A stretch of 64,000 nucleotides of DNA from Glycomyces tritici. Lineage in GTDB: Bacteria > Actinomycetota > Actinomycetes > Mycobacteriales > Micromonosporaceae. Positions within the stretch are counted from its first letter, which is position 1, and each line of letters begins with the position of its first letter. The position numbers and the translations under genes are program-made. Below are positions 25,137 through 33,029 of this stretch, piece after piece. The stretch spans positions 21,331 to 85,330 of the forward strand of contig NZ_JAUEMJ010000015.1 in NCBI RefSeq assembly GCF_030403505.1, given 5' to 3'. The notes beneath the pieces are model-generated. The model saw nothing but the letters and a program-made list of their open reading frames with translations. It searched no databases and was not told where the DNA came from.

Positions 25137-26738
25137 GTGGTGGTGGCATGGCTGGACTGCTCGGCGGGCGCGAGCGGCGACATGTTCCTCGGTGCGCTGG
25201 TCGACGCCGGGGTGGACCTGGCGGTGATGCAGGCGGCCGTGGACGCGCTCGGTACCGAGCCGATCCGCTTGCGCGCCAATCGGGTGACGCGGCACGGGCT
25301 GGTCGGCACGAAGGTCGACGTCGAGGCCCCGGAGGTCGCGACGGACCGGCGCTGGCGGTCGATCCGGGCGATGCTCGAAGGCGCGACGCTGGAGGAGTCG
25401 GCCCGGAAGCTGGCGTTGGGGGCGTTCGCGCGGCTGGCGGCGGCCGAGGCCGCCGCGCACGGGATCGACGAGGAGGACGTGCACTTCCACGAGGTGGGCG
25501 CGCTCGACTCGATCGCGGACATATTGGGTGCGGCGGCCGGGTTGGCGGCCTTGGGCATCGAGCGGTTGACCGCTTCGACGGTGACCGTGGGCGGCGGTAC
25601 GACGCGCGGTTCGCACGGGTCGATCCCGCTGCCCGCCCCGGCGGTGCTGCGGGTGCTGGCGGACGCGGCGGCGCCGGTCGTCGGGGGCGTCCCGTATGAG
25701 GCGTGCACGCCGACGGGCGCGGCGATCATCGCCGCCGCGGCTTCGGGATACGGGTCGATGCCGGAGATGGTGGTCGAGCGGATCGGCGTGGGCGCGGGCG
25801 GTCGCGACCCGCAGGAGCGCGCGAACCTGCTGCGGCTCGTCATCGGCCGCGAGGTCGCTGCTCCGCGCAGAACCGGTACCGCCCATGTGCATCGCGCCGG
25901 CACCGGCGGGCACGACCATCACGGTCACGTTGCCGACCACAGCCACAGCCACAGCCATGACACGACCGGTGCCCGCGTAGGCGAAGACGCTGCACCCGCC
26001 CACGATGGCGCGATGCACGGGGACGCGCCCCTGGCAGCGCACCACGACCATGGGCACGAGTCCCCGGCAGCGCATCACGGTCATGGGCACGAGTCCCCAG
26101 CAGCGCACCACGGCCATGGACACAGCGGCCCGGCTCATGAGCACGCATCGCCTGCGGAGCCGGAGCACCAGGGCGTTCCCGCGACACCGGCGGCGAAGCC
26201 CGTCGTCATCGAGACCAATGTGGATGACCTCGATCCGCGGCTGTGGCCCGCCGCCCTCGCGGCGCTGCTGGCCGCCGGGGCCTCGGACGCCTGGCTGACG
26301 CCGATCCTCATGAAGAAGGGCCGTCCGGCGCACACGGTCCACGTGCTGTGCCGCCCCGAGACGATCGACGCGGTGCGGTCGGCGCTGGTCCGGCACACCA
26401 CCACGATCGGGATGCGCTCCTACGAGATCGAGAAGTACGCGCTCGAACGCCGGTACACGCACGTCGAGGTCGACGGCCACGCGATCGGGGTGAAGCTCGC
26501 GCTGGAGCACGGCGAGGTCGTGAACGCCTCGGTCGAGTACGAGGACGCGGCCGCCGCGGCCGCCGCTTTGGCGCGTCCGCTCAAAGTGGTGATCGCGCAG
26601 GCCACTGCGCTTGCGGCCGAAGCGTATCGACCGGACCCCGGCGCTGAGGGCTTACCGATATCCTGCCCGCATGATCGATTTCGAGAACGGTTCGGTATTC
26701 AAGCTCCAGCTCACCGACGACCCCGGCTTCAGCGATGA
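25137..26738 (+). CDS. larC: Nickel insertion protein LarC, His-rich
   Basis: 533 residues, LarC1 and LarC2 parts in one uninterrupted frame. LarC uses CTP to insert nickel into the pincer cofactor made by LarB and LarE. N-terminal signatures: AWLDCSAGASGDMFLGALVDAGVD, EDVHFHEVGALDSIADILG; C-terminal LarC2: VVIETNVDDLDPRLWPAAL, AWLTPILMKKGRPAHTVHVLC. Between them (residues ~250-350) is a very long His-rich stretch such as GHDHHGHVADHSHSHSHD, with >30 His, likely nickel storage. GTG 25137 has GGGAGG seven bases upstream; GTG 25110, overlapping the small ORF stop, is the alternative. The last 23 codons overlap the next gene. Confidence 0.92.
   Translation: MVVAWLDCSAGASGDMFLGALVDAGVDLAVMQAAVDALGTEPIRLRANRVTRHGLVGTKVDVEAPEVATDRRWRSIRAMLEGATLEESARKLALGAFARLAAAEAAAHGIDEEDVHFHEVGALDSIADILGAAAGLAALGIERLTASTVTVGGGTTRGSHGSIPLPAPAVLRVLADAAAPVVGGVPYEACTPTGAAIIAAAASGYGSMPEMVVERIGVGAGGRDPQERANLLRLVIGREVAAPRRTGTAHVHRAGTGGHDHHGHVADHSHSHSHDTTGARVGEDAAPAHDGAMHGDAPLAAHHDHGHESPAAHHGHGHESPAAHHGHGHSGPAHEHASPAEPEHQGVPATPAAKPVVIETNVDDLDPRLWPAALAALLAAGASDAWLTPILMKKGRPAHTVHVLCRPETIDAVRSALVRHTTTIGMRSYEIEKYALERRYTHVEVDGHAIGVKLALEHGEVVNASVEYEDAAAAAAALARPLKVVIAQATALAAEAYRPDPGAEGLPISCPHDRFRERFGIQAPAHRRPRLQR
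26034..26126 (+). repeat. 33-bp tandem repeats coding the His-rich part of LarC
   Basis: Two full and one partial copy of a 33-bp unit start at 26034, 26067 and 26100. Each encodes an 11-residue block of the type AAHHGHGHESP, so the metal-binding segment has grown by whole-codon duplication. Confidence 0.8.
26659..26664 (+). promoter_or_regulatory. -10 hexamer TATCCT, leaderless start of the first PH-domain gene
   Basis: TATCCT lies inside the 3' end of larC and ends 6 nt before ATG 26671, giving an internal promoter. Confidence 0.5.
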
Positions 26739-27045
26739 AGTCCAGCCCCTGCTGGCCGACGGCGAAGCGGTCGCCCTGGTCTTCGAAGGCGTGCGCGACT
26801 TCGTGGTCTTCACGAACAAGCGAGTCATCGCCGTGAACGTGCAGGGCATCACCGGCCGCAAGAAGGACTACGCTTCCCTGCCCTACAACAAGATCCAGGC
26901 GTACTCGGTGGAGACCGACGGACTGATGGACAACGACGGCGAGCTCGACCTGTGGTTCAGCGGCCTCGGCAAGGTGCGCTTCGAGTTCAAGGAGAACGTG
27001 GACCTGCCCGCGATCGCCAAGCACATCGCGAACTGCACGCTCTGA
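26671..27045 (+). CDS. Bacterial PH-domain protein (bPH_1), paralog 1
   Basis: 124 residues forming a single bacterial pleckstrin-homology domain: VFEGVRDFVVFTNKRVIAVNVQGITGRKKDYASLPYNKI (here seen in parts VRDFVVFTNKRVIAVN and GITGRKKDYASLPYNKIQAY), then LDLWFSGLGKVRFEFK and a C-terminal helix IAKHIANCTL. The family forms ring-shaped homopentamers of unknown role, often stress-linked. It overlaps the larC 3' end by 68 nt in another frame and has its own leaderless promoter. The next gene starts on its stop codon (TGATG) and is a paralog at roughly 60% identity, so the two may form mixed oligomers. Confidence 0.85.
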   Translation: MIDFENGSVFKLQLTDDPGFSDEVQPLLADGEAVALVFEGVRDFVVFTNKRVIAVNVQGITGRKKDYASLPYNKIQAYSVETDGLMDNDGELDLWFSGLGKVRFEFKENVDLPAIAKHIANCTL

Positions 27046-27419
27046 TGATCGACTTCGCGAACGGCTCGCTCTTCAAGCTCCAGCAGGTGGACCCGGCGGG
27101 CATCGCCGCCGAACTGCAGCCCCTGCTCGTGCCCGGCGAGCACCTGGTCTCGGCGTTCAGGGGCGTGCGCGACTCCGTCGTCTTCACCGACAAGCGGGTC
27201 ATCGCCGTCAACGTGCAGGGCATCACCGGCAAGAAGCGCGACTACACCTCGCTCCCCTACAGCAAGATCCAGGCGTTCTCGGTGGAGACTGCCGGGACGC
27301 TCGACCTCGACGCCGAACTGGACCTGTGGTTCAGCGGCCTCGGCAAGGTCCGGTTCGAGTTCAAGGGCCGGGCCGACGTGCGGAACCTCGCCAACCTCAT
27401 CGGCATGTACGTCCTCTGA
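27045..27419 (+). CDS. Bacterial PH-domain protein (bPH_1), paralog 2
   Basis: 124 residues with the same layout as the preceding gene: MIDFANGSLFKLQQVDPAG, VRDSVVFTDKRVIAVNVQG, GKKRDYTSLPYSKIQAFSVE, LDLWFSGLGKVRFEFK and a terminal helix. It differs mainly in residues 14-35 and in the C-terminal helix (NLANLIGMYVL). The TGATG junction implies coupled translation and equal dosage with paralog 1. Function is not known for either protein. Confidence 0.85.
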   Translation: MIDFANGSLFKLQQVDPAGIAAELQPLLVPGEHLVSAFRGVRDSVVFTDKRVIAVNVQGITGKKRDYTSLPYSKIQAFSVETAGTLDLDAELDLWFSGLGKVRFEFKGRADVRNLANLIGMYVL

Positions 27420-27485
27420 GGAGGGTGCGGCGCCGGGCCGGTTCACGTGGTGCCTACGGAGACCGGTCCGGCGCCGCTCTCGTCC

Positions 27486-27505
27486 CCGGGCCCTGGCGGG
27501 CCCGG
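27486..27505. terminator. Hairpin between convergent PH-domain and oxidase genes
   Basis: A perfect 8-bp stem CCGGGCCC / GGGCCCGG with TGGC loop lies 7 bp from the oxidase stop codon. Without a T-run, it may work as a weak bidirectional terminator. Confidence 0.5.
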
Positions 27506-27511
27506 AGCGGC

Positions 27512-29050
27512 TCAGTGCCCGCCGTGCGAGGACGCGGACGCGCTGGGCGGGACGGTGCCGATCGCCTCGTCCTCGGCGAGGACCACGAACTGGCCCATCA
27601 TCCCCGAGTCCTCGTGGGCGAGGATGTGGCAGTGGAACATGTACGGCAGGTTCGGGTCCGTGTAGTCCGCGAAGCGCATCGCGAGCCGGTACTTGACCTG
27701 CGGCAGCAGCTGGACGGTGTCCTTCCACCCGCGCAGGTGCGGCGGCGGCTCCCGGCCGTCGACGGTGAGCACCTGGTACTGGACGTCGTGGACGTGGAAG
27801 TTGTGCATGAAGCCGTCCGCGTTCTCGACCTCCCAGACCTCGACGGTGCCTTCGCGGACGCCGAAGTCGATGCGCATGGGGTCCATGGACTCGCCGTTGA
27901 TCTGGTTGAAGCCCGAGAGCGAGAACGAGCGCTCGGCGGCGACCTCGGCGTCGTCCAGATCCGGTGCGGTGCCCATGGCCTCGGGGATCTCGGTGGTGTC
28001 GGCGAGGGTGCCGGCGGCCCGGAACTCGCAGATGTCGAGCTGGTCGTCGCCGCCGTTGAAGCGCCCGAGCGGGCCCTCGTAGCCCTCGTCGGCCGGGTTG
28101 GAGCGGAGCGCGACGGTCTCTCCGGGTTCGAAGGCGACCACGATCTCGGCGCGCTCGCCTGGTGAGAGCTGGAGGCTCCTGGTCTCCCAGGCGGTCGGGA
28201 GGAGGCCGCCGTCGGTGGCGATGAGCGCGAACGGCCGGTCGTCGCCGAACCCGAAGTTGTACAGGCGCGAGACGGAGCCGTTGAGCAGGCGCAGGCGCAC
28301 GAGGCGGGTGGTGACGTCGAAGTAGGGGCCGATGGTGCCGTTGACCATGATCTCGTCGCCGAGGACGCCCTGCATGCTCATGAACGAGGACTTGTCGTCG
28401 AACTGGTTGTCGCCGTTGAACTTGCGGTCCTGGACGATCATGGGCACGTCGTCCACGCCGTACTCGGAGGGCAGGTTCAGGCTCGTCGACTCGTCGTCGT
28501 CGACGATGAACATCCCGGCGAGGCCCCGGTAGACGTGGGCGCCGGTGCGGCCGTGGGGGTGCGGGTGGTACCAGAGGGTCGCGGCGGGCTGGTTCATCGT
28601 CCACTGAGGAGTCCAGATGCCGTCCGGTTCGACCTCCTGGTGGGGCCCGCCGTCCATGACGGCGGGCAGGTGCATGCCGTGCCAGTGGATCGAGGTGCCC
28701 TCGTCGAGGCCGTTGTGCACGGCGAAGGCGACCTCTTCGCCGCGCTTGGCACGGATGGTGGGGCCGAGGAAGGGGCCGTTGACGCCCCAGGTCTCGGTCT
28801 CGCGGCCGTCCTTGAAGGCCACGGTGCCGGCCTGGATCTCGAGGTTGAAGACCCGTGCGCCCGAGGCGTCCCGGGTCGACTCGGCGAGCGGGGGGACGGC
28901 CAGCGGGGTGTCGAAGTCGACCTTGCCGACGGTCTCGAGCTTGGACTTGTTCCAGAAGTACCCGAGGGTCCCGGCCCCGCCGAGCACGACCGCCCCGACC
29001 CCGCCCCCTACGCCGATGAGGGTCCACTTCAGTGCTTTACGCCGCTTCAT
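27512..29050 (-). CDS. Membrane-anchored multicopper oxidase
   Basis: 512 residues. Residues ~8-30 form one membrane helix after MKRRKALKW (a signal anchor; no twin-arginine plus FLK consensus). Three cupredoxin domains follow with all four copper motifs: TSIHWHGMHLP, LWYHPHPHGRTG, HNFHVHDVQ and MFHCHILAHEDSGMMG. The last includes the type 1 Cys and axial Met; the trinuclear centre ligands are complete. It oxidises metals or phenols at the cell surface with O2; CueO-like copper detoxification or bilirubin-oxidase-like activity is possible. A Ser/His-rich tail (SASASSHGGH) ends it. No copper chaperone or exporter gene is adjacent. Confidence 0.92.
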   Translation of the reverse strand: MKRRKALKWTLIGVGGGVGAVVLGGAGTLGYFWNKSKLETVGKVDFDTPLAVPPLAESTRDASGARVFNLEIQAGTVAFKDGRETETWGVNGPFLGPTIRAKRGEEVAFAVHNGLDEGTSIHWHGMHLPAVMDGGPHQEVEPDGIWTPQWTMNQPAATLWYHPHPHGRTGAHVYRGLAGMFIVDDDESTSLNLPSEYGVDDVPMIVQDRKFNGDNQFDDKSSFMSMQGVLGDEIMVNGTIGPYFDVTTRLVRLRLLNGSVSRLYNFGFGDDRPFALIATDGGLLPTAWETRSLQLSPGERAEIVVAFEPGETVALRSNPADEGYEGPLGRFNGGDDQLDICEFRAAGTLADTTEIPEAMGTAPDLDDAEVAAERSFSLSGFNQINGESMDPMRIDFGVREGTVEVWEVENADGFMHNFHVHDVQYQVLTVDGREPPPHLRGWKDTVQLLPQVKYRLAMRFADYTDPNLPYMFHCHILAHEDSGMMGQFVVLAEDEAIGTVPPSASASSHGGH

Positions 29051-29181
29051 GGCTGCAATGTTCGTGCGGCGGCTTGCGCGTTACATCGGGCAGAGGAAGG
29101 CAATCCGCGTACCACTCGGGGACTACGCCGGGCCGCAGCGTCAACCTCCGGTAGCGGTGCGGGGCGAGCGGCGCTCGCTTC

Positions 29182-29352
29182 CGTTCCCTCTTTCGCATGA
29201 ACCCGCCGACCGGCATCAATCCGGTTTGACCAGAAATGACCGCTGCTGTTCGAACCGCGCGGCCCCGCCTGCACACCTGGCCGTCGCACCCGCCTGGGAG
29301 CCTGGCCTTTTCACTGGTAGTGGTGAAGGTGGGATCGGGTGGGTACCCGGGG
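29182..29352 (+). repeat. Intergenic element GE, copy B
   Basis: Second copy of the element at 18861-19042. TTCGCATGAACCC starts at 29192, the GTTCGAACC block at 29248 (56 nt later, as in copy A), and the invariant core CCTTTTCACTGG with TAGTGGTGAAGGTGGGA starts at 29306, 58 nt after the GTTCGAACC block versus 68 nt in copy A. GGGTACCCGGGG closes it. It lies in the 409-bp gap between the start of the oxidase gene and the end of the LuxR-type gene. The rest of that gap (29051-29181, 29353-29459) shows no gene. Confidence 0.6.
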
Positions 29353-29459
29353 CCGCCCGTATGCGCGCGGCGCGCCTGTGCACCCGCGAGCGCACGGCAC
29401 GAAGGTCTCCAGACGAATCGGGTTGCAGCAGCGGCGAAACCGGGCGCGACCCGGCGCGG

Positions 29460-32400
29460 TCAGTCCTCGGTGAGGAAGCCGCGCAGATGCGCGGCGTTCA
29501 CCGCCGCGGCGCGGCCGGCGACTTCGAGCTTCGCCATCGCCCGCGAGAGGTGCACGCTCACGGTCTTCTCCGAGATGAACAGCTCCGCGCCGATCTGGCG
29601 GTTCGTGAGCCCGCGCGCCACCTGCCGCAGCACCGCGAGCTCCCGCGGCGTCAACGGCGTCGTCGTCGGCACCGCCGCGTCCAGGCCCGCCCGCGCCGCG
29701 AGCGCGCACAGCTCCTGTACCAGCGGGGTAGCGCCCAGTCGCAGCGCGGTCGCCTTCGCCTCGGTGAGCACCGCGAGGGCCTCCGCCCGCGCCTCGGCTC
29801 CCGGCACCGCCAGCAGCGCCTCCACGAGCCGCCAGTGCGCCAGCGCCTGCCGGTACGGCTCGGCCCAGGTCCGGTCCTCCGGCGCCGCGCCATCGGCCCC
29901 GGCCTCGAACAGCGCCAGGGCTTCCGACGCCACCGGGTCGCGGAGCGCGAGCTCCAGCCGCGCCTGCTCGTCCAGGTTCACCGCGAAGCCGACCGCGTCC
30001 TCAGCGGGCTTCGGCTGCGCGGCAACCGACCCCTCCTCGGCCGCGGCGTTGCGGTAGTCGAACGCGGCTGCGGCCGTGCGCCACAGGGCCGGGTCGCCGT
30101 CGCCGTAGAGGCGGGACTCCTCCGCGTCGAGCTGCGCGATCCACGCCAGGCCCTCGGGGCCGAGCGTGCCGGAGAGCGGGCGGCCGTGCTCGTTGAAGAA
30201 CCGGGCCCGCTCGGCCAGGCGCTCCCCCGCCGAGACGGCGGACTTCGCGCCGGTCGCGTCGCCCTCGCGGCGCAGCCGCTGGGCGAGGTCAGCGGCGGCG
30301 CCCACGCCGGCCGCGCACACCGAGACGCCCGCCAGGTAGTAGCCGCGCATGCGGGTCATCCGCTCGGTCGCGCGCTCCGCGCGGCGCACCGCGTCCTCGG
30401 GGCGGGCGCGCCAGCGGTCGAGTTCGACGCCGCACAGCGCCGCCAGCGCGAGCACCTGCCCGTCGAGCTGCCAGCGGTCGGCGAGGTAGTCGAGGCGCCG
30501 GTCGGCAACGTCGAAGCGGCCGCGTGCGACGTCGACGAGGAGCACTGCGGCGGCGAGGCGGGTGAGGACGACGCCGGGCAGGACGCTGGAGGCCATCTCG
30601 CCGTTCACGTCGACCTCGTCCCAGCGGCCGATCATGTAGTTGGAGATGACCTGGCGCACCGCGGTCTCGAGGCCGTAGCCGCTCCACTTGTCGCCGGTGC
30701 TGCGGGCGAGGTCCATGCCGCGGTTGAAGTGGGTGAGGGCCTCGGCGATGCGGGCGGCCTCGACCATGACGAGGCCGTTGTTGAAGTGGGCGCGCAGTTC
30801 GACCTCGTGCCAGCATTTGCCGAGCACGAGCGCGCGGGCCTCGTCGTTGCGGACGATGGTCTCGGCGAGGGTCTGGCCGCCGCGGCGGAACGCGCCGATG
30901 CTGTGGGTGAGGATCGCGTCGGCCTTGGCGGCGAGGTGGCCCTCTTCGTCGTCGGTGGTGCCGGCCGCGGTGACCGCGTCGGCGGTGGCGATGGCGCGGA
31001 GGCACCATTCGGCAGCCTCGTCGTACTTGCGGCTGTGGTAGACGGTGCGCGCGACCACGGCCTGGGCCCAGGCCTTGATGGTGTGCGGTTCATCGTCTTT
31101 GACCAGTTGCCATGCCTCCCAGGCGACCCGGTGGGCCTCCTGTTCGCCGCCTTCGATGGAGAGGAGGTGCTTGGCGTACTTGCGGCGGGTGTAGGCGCCT
31201 TGGAGCCGGTCGCCGGAGGCGTCGGCGAGGCGCACTGCGGCGGCCGAGTACGACTGGGCGCGTTTGATCTCGCCGGAGGCTTCGGCGTTGGAGGCGGCGC
31301 GGACGGTGAGGCGCAGTTCGGTGAGGCCCTCGGGCCGCTTCTCGGCGGGGACCTTGCCGAAGAGGGTGAGCGCCCGCTCGAGGTGGAGGAGGGCTTCGGC
31401 GGGGGCGGCGAGTTCGACGGCCTCGTCTGCGGCACGCACGGATGCGGCGAGGGCGCAGGGGAGGTCGCCGGATTCGTGGGCGTGGTGGGCGAGTTCGGCC
31501 TCGGCGCCCTTGCCGTTGTCCTCGGCGAGCGCTTCGGCGATCTTCCGGTGGTAGCGGATGCGTTCGCCTGGAAGGAGGTCGGTGTAGACGGCCTCGCCGA
31601 GGAGGGCGTGGCGGAACGCGTACGTGTCCGCGCTCTTCTGGACGATGATGCCGTGCGAGATGGCGGCGCGCAGGGCCTGGTCGAGTTCGCGTTCGGCGCG
31701 CAGACCGGTCTCGTCGAGCATGGACCAGGCGGCGGCGTTGAGGCGCCGGTAGGTGAAGCGCCGGCCCAGGACGGAGGCGAGCTGCACGACCTGCTTGGCC
31801 GCTTCGGGGAGGCGTTCGAGCCGGGCGAGGAGCACTTCGGCGAGTTCGAAGGTGACGGTGTGGGTCTCGGCGGCGGCGAGCTCTTCGGCGAGGAACGCGT
31901 TGCCCTCGGAGGCGGCGGCGATCTTGGAGACGGTCGCTTCGTCGAGCCCGGTGTTGAGTTCGCGCACGAAGTCGGCGGCGTCCTGGGCGTCGAACGGGTC
32001 GAGGTGGAGGCGCTGCACGGCGGGGAGGCGCACGAGTTCGGCGAGGAGGGGCCGGAGGGGGTGGCCGCGGTGGACGGCGTCGGCGCGGTAGGTGCCGAGG
32101 ATGAGGACGCGCTGCCCGGTGAGGCGGGAGGTGAGGAAGGCGAGGAGGTCGCGGCTGGAGCGGTCGGCCCAGTGGAGGTCTTCGAGGGTGAGGACGAGGG
32201 GCTGCGCGGCGGAGAGGTCGGCGAGGGCGGCGTGGAAGGCCTCGAAGAGGCCGAGGCGGCCGAGGTCGCCTTCGGCGGGGGTGGGGTGGCCGGGGAGGAG
32301 AGGGCTGAGGCCGGGGTGGTTCGCGGCGAGGTCGGGGTTGTCGCGCGCGAGGGCGCCGACGATCTCGGCGAAGGGGAGGTAGGGGAGGGCGGAGTCGGCG

Positions 32401-32621
32401 GTGTCGAGGCAGTGGCCGGTGACGGTGAGGACACCGTCACCGGCGTTGTCGGTGAATTCGTGGAGGAGCCGGGTCTTCCCGACCCCCGCGTCGCCTGAGA
32501 CGAGGACCGTCGCCGGGCGCCCGCCGCGGGCGGCGTCGAGCGTCTCGCGGAGCGAGGCGAGTTCGGCGTCGCGGGCGAACAGGGGGAGGTCGGAACCCAG
32601 GCGCGGCATGTCAGCAATCAT
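29460..32621 (-). CDS. Large ATP-binding LuxR-family regulator (LAL)
   Basis: 1053 residues. N-terminal AAA ATPase domain with FARDAELASLRETLDAA, Walker A VSGDAGVGKTRLL, Walker B VLTLEDLHWADRSSRDLLAFL. The middle ~600 residues are helical, TPR-like repeats. The C-terminal LuxR helix-turn-helix is LTPRELAVLRQVARGLTNRQIGAELFISEKTVSVHLSRAM. LAL (MalT/STAND-like) proteins hydrolyse ATP and activate transcription after binding an inducer; in actinomycetes many control secondary metabolism or sugar uptake. No target operon is obvious nearby. Start ATG 32621 or ATG 32609 (CATGAT 7 nt upstream); neither has a ribosome site. Confidence 0.92.
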   Translation of the reverse strand: MIADMPRLGSDLPLFARDAELASLRETLDAARGGRPATVLVSGDAGVGKTRLLHEFTDNAGDGVLTVTGHCLDTADSALPYLPFAEIVGALARDNPDLAANHPGLSPLLPGHPTPAEGDLGRLGLFEAFHAALADLSAAQPLVLTLEDLHWADRSSRDLLAFLTSRLTGQRVLILGTYRADAVHRGHPLRPLLAELVRLPAVQRLHLDPFDAQDAADFVRELNTGLDEATVSKIAAASEGNAFLAEELAAAETHTVTFELAEVLLARLERLPEAAKQVVQLASVLGRRFTYRRLNAAAWSMLDETGLRAERELDQALRAAISHGIIVQKSADTYAFRHALLGEAVYTDLLPGERIRYHRKIAEALAEDNGKGAEAELAHHAHESGDLPCALAASVRAADEAVELAAPAEALLHLERALTLFGKVPAEKRPEGLTELRLTVRAASNAEASGEIKRAQSYSAAAVRLADASGDRLQGAYTRRKYAKHLLSIEGGEQEAHRVAWEAWQLVKDDEPHTIKAWAQAVVARTVYHSRKYDEAAEWCLRAIATADAVTAAGTTDDEEGHLAAKADAILTHSIGAFRRGGQTLAETIVRNDEARALVLGKCWHEVELRAHFNNGLVMVEAARIAEALTHFNRGMDLARSTGDKWSGYGLETAVRQVISNYMIGRWDEVDVNGEMASSVLPGVVLTRLAAAVLLVDVARGRFDVADRRLDYLADRWQLDGQVLALAALCGVELDRWRARPEDAVRRAERATERMTRMRGYYLAGVSVCAAGVGAAADLAQRLRREGDATGAKSAVSAGERLAERARFFNEHGRPLSGTLGPEGLAWIAQLDAEESRLYGDGDPALWRTAAAAFDYRNAAAEEGSVAAQPKPAEDAVGFAVNLDEQARLELALRDPVASEALALFEAGADGAAPEDRTWAEPYRQALAHWRLVEALLAVPGAEARAEALAVLTEAKATALRLGATPLVQELCALAARAGLDAAVPTTTPLTPRELAVLRQVARGLTNRQIGAELFISEKTVSVHLSRAMAKLEVAGRAAAVNAAHLRGFLTED

Positions 32622-32649
32622 GACACGGGCCTACGACGTTCCGCGCCTG

Positions 32650-32889
32650 TCATTTCGCTGGCTGCACGCGGGCGGAGCCCCGTCCTCCGGTGGATTCGGC
32701 GGGCCGCTCGCCGCGGCCGAGGGCCTTGGCGACGCGGGCCGCGAGGCCCTGGTGGCGGACGTGGTGGCCGCCGCGGCGGGTGGCCTTGGCGGCGTTGACG
32801 AGCTCGCGGGCCTGGCGTTCGTTCCGGGCCTGCTTCATGAGCTCCTCGGAGCGGGAGTAGTGGAGGTAGTTGAGTTCGAAGTCGTTCAT
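32650..32889 (-). CDS. Small protein of unknown function
   Basis: 79 residues. It begins MNDFELNYLHYSRSEELMKQ, with an aromatic/charged helix, and continues as a basic segment (ELVNAAKATRRGGHHVRHQG, RVAKALGRGE). It resembles the short basic proteins of actinomycetes that start with MNDF/MNEY and carry no named domain. ATG 32889 has AAGGAAAC upstream, a clear translation signal. It precedes the LAL regulator by 28 nt on the same strand and may be in its operon. Nucleic-acid or membrane binding is possible from composition alone. Confidence 0.6.
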   Translation of the reverse strand: MNDFELNYLHYSRSEELMKQARNERQARELVNAAKATRRGGHHVRHQGLAARVAKALGRGERPAESTGGRGSARVQPAK

Positions 32890-32957
32890 CTGGTTTCCTT
32901 CGGTGTCGTCGGCCGGGTTTTCCGGCCTGACACCAATGCTCCGGCTGAGGCCGGGTC

Positions 32958-33021
32958 GGGGGCATCAGGCGTCCGCGTCGGGCGGGCCCTTACCCGCCTT
33001 AGTTTCGGGCCTGATGCCCCC
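32958..33021 (-). terminator. Large nested hairpin after the MMPL gene
   Basis: Arms GGGGGCATCAGGC (32958-32970) and GCCTGATGCCCCC (33009-33021) are perfectly complementary over 13 bp and enclose GGCGGG-N6-CCCGCC. A competing hairpin, CCCCTCAG (33018-33025) with CTGAGGGG (33040-33047), shares the same C-run and reaches into the MMPL 3' end, so only one of the two can form. Confidence 0.6.
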
Positions 33022-33029
33022 TCAGTCCC

